Under the pieces are notes generated by a model. That model was not told where the DNA came from, did not search any database, and worked only from the letters and a program-made list of their open reading frames with translations. This document shows positions 15,947 through 24,555 of a stretch of DNA of 44,352 nt, in pieces (the first letter of the stretch is position 1; each line of letters starts with the position of its first letter). Position numbers and translations under genes: made by a program. The DNA comes from an uncultured Pelagibacteraceae bacterium (lineage in GTDB: Bacteria; Pseudomonadota; Alphaproteobacteria; Pelagibacterales; Pelagibacteraceae), in assembly GCA_902594405.1 (NCBI GenBank), contig CACJMB010000009.1, positions 1-44,352 of the forward strand. The letters are read 5' to 3'.

Positions 15947-16512
15947 GACTCTAACTCTACATCCCAATATAAGTAATCCATCCAACTTTTATGTAAAAAA
16001 TTTGGCGGAAAATTTTTACCATTTTTGTGTAGATCCTCTGTTGATGGTCGATAAGGGTACTGATGCAACTTCATCCCTGAATGTTTTAATAATTTTCCAC
16101 CCTTTTTCACATTGCATGCAGAACAAGCTGTTACAACATTATCCCAATTAGTTTCGCCTCCTTTTGATCTAGGTAATAGGTGATCAAAAGTTAACTCCTC
16201 ATTGCTTCCACAATATTGACAAGAAAATTTATCTCTTAAAAACACATTAAATCTAGTAAAACTTGGCTTGCTTTGAGGTACAATATAATCCTTTAATGCG
16301 ATGACACTTGGTAATTTCATGTTAAATGATGGACTTCTTATTGTTCTATCGTAATTACTTACAATAATAACTCGATCAAGAAAAACTGATTTAACAGTAT
16401 CCTGCCATGACCATAAGGACAAAGGATAGTAACTCAAAGGTCTATAGTCTGCATTGAGTACTAACGCAGGACATTTTTCTAATGAAACATTTTGTTCAAT
16501 AAAATTGTTCAT
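15943..16512 (-). CDS. HNH endonuclease family protein
   Basis: A 189-residue protein with a central HNH domain: a zinc pair C98/C101 (CQYCG), the catalytic D110-H111 (LTFDHLLPRSKGG), N125, and a second zinc pair C130/C133 (CSAC), followed by HxxY-rich segments. The N-terminal 90 residues (LNADYRPLSYYPLSLWSWQD) match a widespread, conserved alphaproteobacterial and cyanobacterial HNH family whose biological role is not established to my knowledge. It is not next to a methylase or toxin, so there is no sign of a restriction system. Single gene, convergent with coq7 by a 4-nt overlap. Confidence 0.88.
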   Translation of the reverse strand: MNNFIEQNVSLEKCPALVLNADYRPLSYYPLSLWSWQDTVKSVFLDRVIIVSNYDRTIRSPSFNMKLPSVIALKDYIVPQSKPSFTRFNVFLRDKFSCQYCGSNEELTFDHLLPRSKGGETNWDNVVTACSACNVKKGGKLLKHSGMKLHQYPYRPSTEDLHKNGKNFPPNFLHKSWMDYLYWDVELES

Positions 16513-16559
16513 TAACTAATTTTAACTTAGTTAAACAAATTTATCAATAATTAGAGATG

Positions 16560-17210
16560 TTAAATTTTTTTTAAAATAAAATTTAAAGCTGTACTTGATG
16601 CTTCAATAGGAATATGATGATCACAATTTTTTATTAATAATGTATCAACTTCAACGTTGTTTCTAATTAAAAAATCTTTTGCTTCTAGTAAATGTGTTGA
16701 TGGGACAATTTGATCAGCTTCTCCATGTATAAGTAATGTTTCAGTATTATTTTTGATTCTGTTTTTTAAATCTTTTTGATTTATTATCTTTCCAGAAAAA
16801 CCAACTATACATGAAAACTTTTCTTCAACTGTTAGACCAACATTTAAAGACATCATACATCCCTGACTGAATCCGGATAAACAAATTTGATTATTTGATA
16901 ACTTGAACTCTTGTTTAATTTCATTAATAAATTTTTTTAAAACATCTTCAGCCTTAATTGATTGTTCTAATATGTAATCAGTATCCTCTTTTGTTAAATC
17001 AAACCACTGATAACCAGAGGGATTTATAGCGCATGGCTCATGACCATTTGGACAAACAAAGACTGTATTAGGCATATGCCTTTTCCAGTTTAAAGATAGC
17101 ATGCTTATATCCTTTCCATCGCCTCCATAACCATGAAGTAAAATAATAGCATTTTTAATTTCAACACCGTCTTCTGGTTTAATAATTATTGAATCTAGGC
17201 AAAATGTCAT
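16560..17210 (-). CDS. alpha/beta hydrolase, phospholipase/carboxylesterase family
   Basis: A 216-residue cytosolic serine hydrolase of the short carboxylesterase (YpfH/EstB-like) family. The nucleophile elbow is GFSQG with S115, the acid is D166 in HGEADQIVPSTH, and the histidine is H198 or H199 in NCDHHIP. LLHGYGGDG near 25-32 provides the oxyanion region. Length is typical. It lies 47 nt upstream of the HNH gene on the same strand and diverges from the HIG1 gene over 49 nt. The substrate is not known. Confidence 0.88.
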   Translation of the reverse strand: MTFCLDSIIIKPEDGVEIKNAIILLHGYGGDGKDISMLSLNWKRHMPNTVFVCPNGHEPCAINPSGYQWFDLTKEDTDYILEQSIKAEDVLKKFINEIKQEFKLSNNQICLSGFSQGCMMSLNVGLTVEEKFSCIVGFSGKIINQKDLKNRIKNNTETLLIHGEADQIVPSTHLLEAKDFLIRNNVEVDTLLIKNCDHHIPIEASSTALNFILKKI

Positions 17211-17259
17211 AGTTGATAAATTATGTTTTTTATTTCAAAAAACAATCTAAAATAAAAAT

Positions 17260-17463
17260 ATGATATCAGGAATATTTGTAAAAGTTTTATCAATAGCTCT
17301 TTTGATTGCTGTGGGAATAGTTTTAATTTTAGGCATAGGCACTCTTTTTAAAGGTGGAGAAACTAGTAAAAAATATTCAAACAAATTAATGCAATTAAGA
17401 GTTCTTCTCCAATTTATTGCTATTCTTGCTTTGGTTGGCTTTGCTTACTTTTTTAAAAATTAG
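17260..17463 (+). CDS. HIG1 (hypoxia-induced) domain twin-transmembrane protein
   Basis: A 67-residue membrane protein with two helices (about 8-30 and 49-65) separated by a short polar loop. The stretch SKKYSNKLMQLRVLLQFIAI is the QRRQ-like core of the HIG_1_N family, which in mitochondria helps assemble or tune cytochrome c oxidase and respiratory supercomplexes. A similar role in the bacterial respiratory chain is inference. The stop overlaps the tlpA stop by 4 nt. Confidence 0.85.
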   Translation: MISGIFVKVLSIALLIAVGIVLILGIGTLFKGGETSKKYSNKLMQLRVLLQFIAILALVGFAYFFKN

Positions 17464-17969
17464 TTATATTTTTTCATCCAATTAACGAAATTTGTATCTT
17501 CAAAATCAATTGAACCTATTATTCTAGCAAATTCTTGACCCTCTTTATTAATTAAAATTGTTGTAGGGACACCTCTTAAAGTAAACATTTTTGCTAATGT
17601 AGTAGGTGGATCAAAATAAGGTTCAAAATTTTTAATGTTAAGATCCATAAAAAATTTATTAACTTTTTCTAAGGTTTCTTTACCAATATTAATTGGAAAA
17701 ATTTTTATTTTATCCAATTCTGGGTTAGCTTGGAGTTTATCTAAAGATGGCATTTCATCTTTACAAGGTTCACACCAGGTCGCCCAAAAATTCAATATCA
17801 ATAAGTTGCCAGTATATTCATTGATATTAATTTTTTGATCATTTTTATCTAAAAAAATAACATTATCATATGTTTTTGGTATTTTGTGGATTACGATATT
17901 TTTAATACCAGGTAGTTCTTCAGCCACAACATTTGTTGTCAAAAAAATAAATATTATTAAAAATCTCAT
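17460..17969 (-). CDS. tlpA: TlpA-family periplasmic thiol:disulfide oxidoreductase
   Basis: A 169-residue exported thioredoxin-fold protein. It has a signal peptide (MRFLIIFIFLTTNVVAEE, cleavage near residue 16) and the active site C66-E-P-C69 in LNFWATWCEPCKDEMPSL, the usual TlpA/ResA form; the cis-proline segment is GVPTTILI. It likely reduces thiols in cytochrome c or copper-site maturation. It diverges from argH with only 24 nt between the starts, a gene pairing common in alphaproteobacteria. Convergent with HIG1 by a 4-nt overlap. Confidence 0.9.
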   Translation of the reverse strand: MRFLIIFIFLTTNVVAEELPGIKNIVIHKIPKTYDNVIFLDKNDQKININEYTGNLLILNFWATWCEPCKDEMPSLDKLQANPELDKIKIFPINIGKETLEKVNKFFMDLNIKNFEPYFDPPTTLAKMFTLRGVPTTILINKEGQEFARIIGSIDFEDTNFVNWMKKYN

Positions 17970-17993
17970 GTTAAATAGGTATAATTAAATATC

Positions 17994-19385
17994 ATGGCAA
18001 AAAATAAAAACAACCAAGCAATCTGGAACTCACGGATAAAAAAAAATGCATCAAGTTTGTTTCAAAAAGTCGGTAATTCAATAGATATTGATAAAAGACT
18101 CTACAAAGAAGACATCCAGGGATCAATTGCTCATGTTGAAATGCTTTTTAAACAAAAAATAATTTCATTTAAAATAAAAAATAAAATTATTTATGGACTA
18201 ACAAAAATTGATAAAGAAATCGTAAAAAATAAATTTGAGTTTAATAAAAAATATGAAGATATTCATATGAATATCGAAAAAAGACTTTTTCAAATTATAG
18301 GTGAAGAAGCTGGCTATGTTCACACTGCAAGATCAAGAAATGATCAAGTAATTACTGATTTTAAAATTTGGATGAAAAATTCGACTAAAGAAATAAATAG
18401 TAATATTAATAAAGTTATTAAGAGCACAATCAAGTTAGCTGAAAAAAATGTTGAGACTATCATGCCTGGATTTACACATCTTAAAAATGCCCAAGCTATC
18501 TCTTTTGCACATTATTTAATGTCTTATGTAGAAATGTTTAATCGAGACAAAAAGAGATTTTCTAATAATTTAAACAGTTTAAATGAAAATCCCTTAGGTG
18601 TTGCGGCTTTAGCAGGAACATCATTTAATATAGATAGAAATTATACAACCAAAAAACTTGGTTTTAAAATACCTACAAGTAATTCTATTGATACAGTTTC
18701 AGATAGGGATTTTGTTTTAGATTTTTTATATGCTTCATCAGTATGTGCTATGCATATTTCTAGAATTGCTGAAGAGTTAATTATTTGGAATTCTGATGGT
18801 TTTAACTTAATCAATTTATCTGATAAAGTTGTTACTGGATCATCGATAATGCCACAAAAGAAGAATCCTGATCTTTTAGAATATTTGCGTGGAAAATCAG
18901 GAAGCGCTTATGGAAATTTATTTTCGATGCTTACAATTTTAAAAGGTTTACCATTATCTTATTTTAAAGATTTACAAGACGACAAGGAAATAGTTTTTAA
19001 ATCAAACGATAATCTTAATAATTGTTTAAAAATTTTTGATGAAGTACTAAAAAATTGCAATCCAAATAAGAATAAAATGTTAGAACTTGCTAATTCTGGA
19101 TACATTACAGCAACTGATTTGGCTGACTATCTTGTAAAAAATCACTCAATGTCTTTTAGAAAAGCATATCAAAAAACTGCTGCTGTAGTTAATTTTGCTG
19201 AAAAAAGAAAAAAGAAGTTAAATGAATTAACTTTAGATGAGTTAAAAAAAATTGAACCTAAACTTGGAGAAGATGTATTGAAAGTATTTAATTTAAAAAA
19301 TTCAATTAATTCCAAAAAATCTTATGGTGGAACTTCTTTTGATAATATTAAAAAAATGATAATGAAATATAAAAAAGAAAAATGA
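17994..19385 (+). CDS. argH: argininosuccinate lyase
   Basis: A 463-residue cytosolic enzyme for the last step of arginine synthesis, splitting argininosuccinate to arginine and fumarate. The fumarase/aspartase superfamily signature GSSIMPQKKNPD is near residues 282-293 with the catalytic serine, and HTARSRNDQV near 105-114 is the ArgH-specific substrate segment. Length matches the family (about 460). It heads the operon argH-lptM-like-lysA: its TGA overlaps the lipoprotein ATG in ATGA. Confidence 0.97.
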   Translation: MAKNKNNQAIWNSRIKKNASSLFQKVGNSIDIDKRLYKEDIQGSIAHVEMLFKQKIISFKIKNKIIYGLTKIDKEIVKNKFEFNKKYEDIHMNIEKRLFQIIGEEAGYVHTARSRNDQVITDFKIWMKNSTKEINSNINKVIKSTIKLAEKNVETIMPGFTHLKNAQAISFAHYLMSYVEMFNRDKKRFSNNLNSLNENPLGVAALAGTSFNIDRNYTTKKLGFKIPTSNSIDTVSDRDFVLDFLYASSVCAMHISRIAEELIIWNSDGFNLINLSDKVVTGSSIMPQKKNPDLLEYLRGKSGSAYGNLFSMLTILKGLPLSYFKDLQDDKEIVFKSNDNLNNCLKIFDEVLKNCNPNKNKMLELANSGYITATDLADYLVKNHSMSFRKAYQKTAAVVNFAEKRKKKLNELTLDELKKIEPKLGEDVLKVFNLKNSINSKKSYGGTSFDNIKKMIMKYKKEK

Positions 19386-19513
19386 TAAAAAAATTTACCA
19401 TAATTATATTGTTATTTTGTGTAGTTATTTCTTGTGGAAAGAAAGGTGATCCTAAATACATAGATCCAGATAAAAAAGCAGAAATAAATGAAGTTTCAAT
19501 TAACTTAACTTAA
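19382..19513 (+). CDS. lptM: small LptM-like lipoprotein (43 aa)
   Basis: A 43-residue lipoprotein: MIKKFTIIILLFCVVISCGKKG, with lipobox VISC (C18) right after a single hydrophobic segment, then GKKGDPKYIDPD. The C-G-x-K-G-x-P/L-x-Y motif after the acylated cysteine is the mark of LptM (YifL), which in enterobacteria helps LptD gain its correct disulfides. Position between argH and lysA is where alphaproteobacterial homologues sit. It overlaps argH by 4 nt (ATGA) and lysA by 1 nt (TAATG), so all three are translationally coupled. It is short enough to be missed by many gene finders. Confidence 0.85.
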   Translation: MIKKFTIIILLFCVVISCGKKGDPKYIDPDKKAEINEVSINLT

Positions 19514-20727
19514 TGAAATACATAAATAGAAGATTAACAATAGAAAAAATTAGTCTCCAAAAAATTGCAAATAAATTTGGAACTCCATTTTATTCTTATT
19601 CTTATTCTAAATTAAAAGAAAATATTAATAATTTTAAAAAAAGCTTTAGATCTTTTTCACCACTTATCTGCTTTGCAGTTAAATCCAACACAAATGTTAA
19701 TATAATTAGAGAAATCAAAAAATTTGGATTAGGTGCTGATGTTGTTTCGGTAGGAGAGCTGATGATGGCACTAAAAGCAGGAATTAATCCAAGCAAAATA
19801 GTATTTTCTGGTGTTGGTAAAACAACAAGTGAAATCAGCTTTGCTATTGATAAAAAAATTTTGCTTATTAACGCTGAGTCTTTAAGTGAAATAAAAGAAA
19901 TAAATCGAATAGCAAAATCAAAAAATAAAAGAATAAAAATTGGTGTAAGACTAAACCCTAATACAGATGCAAAAACATTAAGCCAAATATCCACTGGGAA
20001 AAAAGAAAATAAATTTGGTGTAAATAAAAATACATTCTATGAAATTATAAATTATTGCAAGAATTCAAAAAATATTGATTTAAAATGTCTAAGTGTTCAT
20101 ATAGGCAGTCAAATTTTAGACCATAGACCTTATGAAAAAATGCTTAAAGCGGTAAGTCAAATTCTCAATAAAACAAATCATAAATTTGAATTTATAGATT
20201 TAGGTGGAGGTATGGGTATTACTTACACTGATAAAAATAAAAAACTTAATTATAAAAAATACAACACAGCTATTCTTAAATTTTTAAGAAAACATAAAGT
20301 TAAAATTATATTTGAGCCAGGTAGATCAATTATTGGCGATACCGGGACATTAGTGTCAAAAATAATCTATATAAAAGATAGCGGAACTAAAAAATTTATA
20401 ATTTTAGATGCAGCAATGAACGATTTAATGAGACCTGCTTTGTATGGTGCGTTTCATAAAACCTTACCTGTTACAAAATCTAACAAAACGTCTAAAAAAC
20501 CATATGAATTTGTAGGTCCTATTTGTGAAAGTACAGATAAATTTGTTACATTAAAAAAATTTCAAGTGCTGAATGAAAAAGATTTAATAGCGATATGTGA
20601 TGTGGGAGCTTATGGAATGTCACTAAGCTCAAATTATAATTTAAGACCTAAACCAATAGAATTATTAATAAAGGGATCAAAAATTAAAGTAATAAGAAAA
20701 AGACAAAAGCATAAAGATATAATTTAG
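19513..20727 (+). CDS. lysA: diaminopimelate decarboxylase
   Basis: A 404-residue PLP enzyme with alanine-racemase fold that makes lysine from meso-diaminopimelate. Motifs: PLP lysine K57 in FAVKSN, GADVVSVGEL, SVHIGSQI, the glycine loop LGGGMGITY binding PLP phosphate, EPGRSIIGDTG, and the intersubunit CESTDKF with the catalytic cysteine. Length is normal. TAATG overlap with the preceding lipoprotein gene, and plsC starts 12 nt downstream. Confidence 0.97.
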   Translation: MKYINRRLTIEKISLQKIANKFGTPFYSYSYSKLKENINNFKKSFRSFSPLICFAVKSNTNVNIIREIKKFGLGADVVSVGELMMALKAGINPSKIVFSGVGKTTSEISFAIDKKILLINAESLSEIKEINRIAKSKNKRIKIGVRLNPNTDAKTLSQISTGKKENKFGVNKNTFYEIINYCKNSKNIDLKCLSVHIGSQILDHRPYEKMLKAVSQILNKTNHKFEFIDLGGGMGITYTDKNKKLNYKKYNTAILKFLRKHKVKIIFEPGRSIIGDTGTLVSKIIYIKDSGTKKFIILDAAMNDLMRPALYGAFHKTLPVTKSNKTSKKPYEFVGPICESTDKFVTLKKFQVLNEKDLIAICDVGAYGMSLSSNYNLRPKPIELLIKGSKIKVIRKRQKHKDII

Positions 20728-20739
20728 CTTTTGACAAAA

Positions 20740-21441
20740 ATGATAAGAAACTTTTTATTTTCAATATTATTTTTCATTGGAATCATCTTCATTTCGATAA
20801 TTTTTTTACCATCATTTTTTTTACCTAAACAGGTTGTTTTGATGGGGGGTAAATTGATGGGCCATTGGGCCGGTTTTTGTTTAAGGTTTGTTCTTTCAGT
20901 AAAAATTTCAATCAAAGGAAGAGAAAATATTATTAATAATGAAAAATTTTTTATAGCAGCATCTCATCAATCAATGTTTGAAACTTTTTATTTACAAACA
21001 ATCTTTAACTCACCTGTATTTATTCTAAAAAAAGAATTATTGTTAATTCCAATATTTGGTTGGTACTTAAAAAAAATCGGGTCAATTTCAATAAAAAGAA
21101 ACAAAGTTACAAAAGATAACTTAGGTTTTTTTGATGATATTTCAAAAATGATGGCTACTTCTAATAGACCTTTAATTATTTTTCCTCAAGGAACTAGAGT
21201 TCTTCCAGATGAAAGACCACCTTTTAAAAAAGGTGCCTCGAGAATTTATGAACAGCTAAATGTTACTTGTCAGCCAGTTGCAATTAACTCTGGATATGTG
21301 TGGCCTAAAAAAGGTGAAAAAAAATCTAATAGAACTATTACAATCTCCATTTTAAAACCAATTCCTTCTGGTTTAACAAAAGAAAATTTTATTCAAATTC
21401 TTGAAAAAAATATTTATTCAGAATTAGATTTAATTAATTAG
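20740..21441 (+). CDS. plsC: 1-acylglycerol-3-phosphate acyltransferase
   Basis: A 233-residue membrane-anchored acyltransferase making phosphatidate from lysophosphatidate. A hydrophobic N-terminal anchor spans about 3-30. The catalytic motif is H76-QSMF-E81 (HX4E rather than the textbook HX4D, a form seen in alphaproteobacteria), motif III is FPQGTR, and the motif with the conserved proline is QPVAINSG. I prefer ATG 20740 to TTG 20731. Last of the argH-lysA run; its stop overlaps the dnaN stop by 4 nt on the opposite strand. Confidence 0.92.
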   Translation: MIRNFLFSILFFIGIIFISIIFLPSFFLPKQVVLMGGKLMGHWAGFCLRFVLSVKISIKGRENIINNEKFFIAASHQSMFETFYLQTIFNSPVFILKKELLLIPIFGWYLKKIGSISIKRNKVTKDNLGFFDDISKMMATSNRPLIIFPQGTRVLPDERPPFKKGASRIYEQLNVTCQPVAINSGYVWPKKGEKKSNRTITISILKPIPSGLTKENFIQILEKNIYSELDLIN

Positions 21442-22550
21442 CCCTTCATAGGCATAACAACAAAAATACTATCAAAATCACCTGGATCTTTTATTAGCGC
21501 CGGTGAACCAGTATCATTAAAGAAAATTTCAACTCTGTCTCCATCTAGTTGTGAAGCAACATCAATTAAATATCTAGAGTTAAAACTTATCTCTAAGTCA
21601 TGATCAAACTTAACGCTTAGAGTTTCTTTACCATCACCACTGTTAGTATTATTTACTGAAAGATCTAAAGTATCTTTAGATAAATTAAATTTCACACCAT
21701 CTTTTTTATCTAATGAAACTGAGGCTACTCTATCAACAGAATTTAAAAATAATTTTAAGTCTATTTCTAATTTTTTTTGATTATTTTTAGGTATAACTTG
21801 AATGTAATTAGGAAATTTTCCATCAATAAGTTTTGAGATTAAAATACTATTATTTAATTCAAATTTTATTTTTGATTTTACATTTGAAACTTTTACATCT
21901 CCATCGTAGCTATCTAATAAAGAACAAAGTTGAAAAATTGTTTTTTTAGGTAAAATTATTGGATCAAAATCAATTTTTTCTTCTAATCTAACTTTTGAAA
22001 TAGACATTCTATGACTATCAGTTGCAACTGCTGTTAAATAATTTTTATCCTCAACTTCTGTTTGATGAAAATAAATTCCACTTAGGTAATGCCTTGTTTC
22101 GTCATTAGAAACTGAAAATTTACACTTATTTAATAATTTCAGTAATTGTTTTGATTTAATTATAAATTCATTTTGATTAAAATTTTCATCTGTCAGTGGA
22201 AACTCTGTTGCACTTATGCAATTCAAATTAAAAATAGATTTTTCAGACTCTACTTGTAATTTACTTATATCTGTTAGAGAAAGATTTATTTTTTTTCCTG
22301 AGTTAAACTTTCTTATAATATCATACATAATTGATGAAGTTGTGGTCGTTTTGCCCTCTTCTAAAATTTCTACATTATTTAATTGATGTATAAATATTAA
22401 ATCTAGATCAGTCGCTGTGATAGTAAGTTTTGAATTACTTGCATCTAACAAAATATTAGAAAGTATTGGTAATGTACTTCTTTTCTCAATAACCCCTTGG
22501 CAATAATTTAATGCTTGCTGGAGGTCTTGTTGATTAACGTTAAATTTCAT
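21438..22550 (-). CDS. dnaN: DNA polymerase III beta subunit (sliding clamp)
   Basis: A 370-residue clamp protein; a dimer encircles DNA and tethers polymerase III and other clamp binders. Three repeated clamp domains of about 120 residues are expected; visible are the N-terminal MKFNVNQQDLQQALNYCQGV, TATDLDLIF, AVATDSHRMS in the middle domain, and the C-terminal FVVMPMKG. The start ATG lies 11 nt inside the dnaA reading frame, indicating translational coupling. The usual downstream recF is absent: the next gene is the convergent plsC. Confidence 0.97.
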   Translation of the reverse strand: MKFNVNQQDLQQALNYCQGVIEKRSTLPILSNILLDASNSKLTITATDLDLIFIHQLNNVEILEEGKTTTTSSIMYDIIRKFNSGKKINLSLTDISKLQVESEKSIFNLNCISATEFPLTDENFNQNEFIIKSKQLLKLLNKCKFSVSNDETRHYLSGIYFHQTEVEDKNYLTAVATDSHRMSISKVRLEEKIDFDPIILPKKTIFQLCSLLDSYDGDVKVSNVKSKIKFELNNSILISKLIDGKFPNYIQVIPKNNQKKLEIDLKLFLNSVDRVASVSLDKKDGVKFNLSKDTLDLSVNNTNSGDGKETLSVKFDHDLEISFNSRYLIDVASQLDGDRVEIFFNDTGSPALIKDPGDFDSIFVVMPMKG

Positions 22551-23958
22551 TTTCTTTATTATTATATAAAATCTGGTTTTTTAATTTATTTATATTATCA
22601 ACCATCTCAGGATCTTTTTCTTTTATCTTTTCAATAGTTTTTACTGAATGAATTATTGTTGTATGGTCTCGGTTAGAAAATTCTCTTCCAATTTCAGGTA
22701 ATGATTTAGAAGTCAAAATTTTAGTTAAATAAATTGCTGTTTGTCTAGGTCTTACTAAATATCTTGATCTTCTAGATGATAACATTTCATTTTTGCTGAT
22801 TTTGAAAAACTTACAAACAATTGTTTGAATTAGATCTATTGTAACCTTATTTTCTGCTAAATTTAATAAATCCTTTAAAACTACTTTAGTCTCAGTAAGA
22901 TTTGGAACTTTGTTGTAAATTCTTGAAAATGAAACAACTCTGTTTATTGCACCAACTAATTCCCTTACACTTCCAGTTATTTCATTACTTATAAAATCTT
23001 GAATTTCTCTAGAAACTTGCAATTGTTCAGAATACAAGGCATTCAATTCTTCAGTTTTTTTTTCAACTATTTTTTTTCTTAGGTCAAGGTCTGGCTTTTG
23101 AATATCAACAACTAATCCGCCAGAAAATCTTGATTTAATTCTTTCTTGAATCCTTGATAGTTTGTTTGGTGATCGATCAGCCGATACAATTATTTGAGAT
23201 CCCTTATCAAGTAATGCATTAAATGTATGAAAGAACTCCTCCTGCATAGCCTCTTTTCCACTTATAAACTGGATATCATCGATTAATAAAATATCTGTAT
23301 TTCTAAAATACTCCTTAAACTTAACCATGTCGTTTGATTTAATTGATTTTACAAACTGATACATGAAACGTTCTGCAGAAATAAACATTACTTTATTATT
23401 TTTTTTAAGCTCTAAACCTATTGAATTTAATAGGTGAGTTTTTCCCATTCCAACACCACCATAAATATAAAGTGGATTATAGTGAGATATATTTTCTGAA
23501 ACTTTTAAAGAAGCTTCGTAAGCTAATTTATTACTTGAACCTGTAATAAAATTATCAAATCTTTTATTTGGATCAATTCGATTATACTGAAGATAAGAGT
23601 CTTTTATAAATGAAACATTTTCATTAGTATTATTTTCTTTAATACTATTTTCTTTTAAAGTGATATCTTGAGCTTTTTCAACTATTTTGAACTCAATTCT
23701 AATAATGTCTTTTTTATAAACTTTAATTATTTTTAATATTTGGTCTAAATACCTTGATGTAATCCAGTCTCTAATAAATCTTGTTGGAACTGATAATAAT
23801 AAGTAATTATTGAATTCCTCTACAAAAGAAATCTTTTTTAACCAGCTCTCATAAACTTCTAAGCCAAGTTTATTTTTCATTTCATTCTGTACTTGCTTCC
23901 ATTCGATGCTTTCAGAAGAAAAATTATTAATATCTTTTGTATTTGTTAATTTATTCAT
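22540..23958 (-). CDS. dnaA: chromosomal replication initiator DnaA
   Basis: A 472-residue AAA+ ATPase that binds DnaA boxes and melts the origin. Domain I (about 15-95) is followed by a short, Asn/Glu-rich linker (100-120), the AAA+ domain with Walker A GGVGMGKT at 167-174, Walker B LLIDDIQF, the arginine-rich SRIQERIKSRF sensor region, and the C-terminal DNA-binding domain with the DnaA signature IGREFSNRDHTTIIHSV. Full length. dnaN follows with an 11-nt overlap. The 286-nt region upstream is repeat-rich and separates it from rpsT. Confidence 0.98.
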   Translation of the reverse strand: MNKLTNTKDINNFSSESIEWKQVQNEMKNKLGLEVYESWLKKISFVEEFNNYLLLSVPTRFIRDWITSRYLDQILKIIKVYKKDIIRIEFKIVEKAQDITLKENSIKENNTNENVSFIKDSYLQYNRIDPNKRFDNFITGSSNKLAYEASLKVSENISHYNPLYIYGGVGMGKTHLLNSIGLELKKNNKVMFISAERFMYQFVKSIKSNDMVKFKEYFRNTDILLIDDIQFISGKEAMQEEFFHTFNALLDKGSQIIVSADRSPNKLSRIQERIKSRFSGGLVVDIQKPDLDLRKKIVEKKTEELNALYSEQLQVSREIQDFISNEITGSVRELVGAINRVVSFSRIYNKVPNLTETKVVLKDLLNLAENKVTIDLIQTIVCKFFKISKNEMLSSRRSRYLVRPRQTAIYLTKILTSKSLPEIGREFSNRDHTTIIHSVKTIEKIKEKDPEMVDNINKLKNQILYNNKENEI

Positions 23959-24101
23959 AACTTAAGGGGAAATATCAGTTAGAACGATTTAAAAAAATTT
24001 GCAACAAGTTAATAAAAAAAATTAAAAAAAAATAAAATCTATGATTGTGATTTATAATGTTACAGATAAATTTAAATTTAGATCTGAAATTAAAATTTTA
24101 A

Positions 24102-24141
24102 ATTGAATCAAACATAGATTGAATCAAATATAGATTGAATG
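24102..24141. repeat. 16-bp tandem repeat, 2.5 copies, upstream of dnaA
   Basis: ATTGAATCAAACATAG (24102-24117) is followed directly by ATTGAATCAAATATAG (24118-24133), 15 of 16 identical, and then ATTGAATG (24134-24141). The repeat runs into a palindrome. Iteron-like units in front of dnaA suggest a protein-binding array for initiation or dnaA control. Confidence 0.75.
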
Positions 24142-24181
24142 ATTCGCATTCAAATATTTACTAAATCTAAATATAGTAAAT
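24135..24181. repeat. two inverted repeats upstream of dnaA
   Basis: TTGAATG-ATTCG-CATTCAA (24135-24153) has perfect 7-bp arms; ATTTACTA (24156-24163) and TAGTAAAT (24174-24181) are perfect 8-bp arms with a 10-nt spacer. They follow the 16-bp tandem repeat immediately, giving a compact block of symmetrical elements about 150-220 nt ahead of the dnaA start. Confidence 0.6.
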
Positions 24182-24244
24182 GTAAATAAAGTTTAAATAT
24201 ATGATGTAGATACTAAGAGTTGTTAGAAAACTTAATGCTGGTTT

Positions 24245-24505
24245 TTAGATTGCAGCAATTTTTTTTGTAATTCTGGAAACATTTCTAGAAGCATTTTGTT
24301 TTTTTATTATTCCTGTTTTTGCAATTTTCATCAACTCAGAGTTTAACTTTGGTAAAAATTTTAGTGCTTCATCTTTCTTTTTACCATCAATTAGAAGGTT
24401 CATTTTCTTAAGAGCGTTTCTAAATCTGCTCTTTCTAGCTTTATTTACCGCTGTTTGTTTAGAAATTCTTCTAATTCTCTTAATTGCTGATTTTGTGTTT
24501 GCCAT
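24245..24505 (-). CDS. rpsT: 30S ribosomal protein S20
   Basis: An 86-residue primary 16S rRNA-binding protein. The sequence begins MANTKSAIKRIRRISKQ and is rich in lysine and arginine, as is usual for S20; typical length is 85-90. The frame runs open upstream to 24577, but MANTKSA is the conserved N-terminus, so I use ATG 24505. It sits between mutM and dnaA, a common alphaproteobacterial order. A 50-nt gap separates it from mutM. Confidence 0.96.
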   Translation of the reverse strand: MANTKSAIKRIRRISKQTAVNKARKSRFRNALKKMNLLIDGKKKDEALKFLPKLNSELMKIAKTGIIKKQNASRNVSRITKKIAAI

Positions 24506-24555
24506 CTGCGCAGGGGTATAGCTTGAGAATTTATAGTGGTCAACTAAATATTTAA

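Larger units (their letters stand above)
23959..24244. other. AT-rich repeat-bearing intergenic region rpsT-dnaA
   Basis: This is the longest gene-free stretch in the window. It should hold the dnaA promoter and the end of the rpsT transcript. Within it lie a 16-bp tandem repeat, a palindrome and a further inverted repeat (given separately), a poly-A/T tract at about 24011-24037, and one weak DnaA-box-like TGTGATTTA (24046-24054, two mismatches from consensus on the minus strand). I find no run of good DnaA boxes, so an origin here is possible but not shown. Confidence 0.5.

Noticed and set aside
16101..16340. HNH gene as part of a restriction, toxin or mobile system
   Set aside because: No methylase, immunity gene, integrase or repeats around; neighbours are housekeeping genes.
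24041..24106. 21-codon plus-strand ORF upstream of dnaA
   Set aside because: No ribosome binding site, wrong strand for the neighbours, AT-rich composition explains it.
24102..24141. CRISPR-like array
   Set aside because: Units are direct tandem copies with no spacers, only 2.5 copies, and there are no cas genes.
23959..24244. Definite oriC
   Set aside because: Only one weak DnaA-box-like 9-mer found; position upstream of dnaA alone is not proof in alphaproteobacteria, where the origin is often elsewhere.
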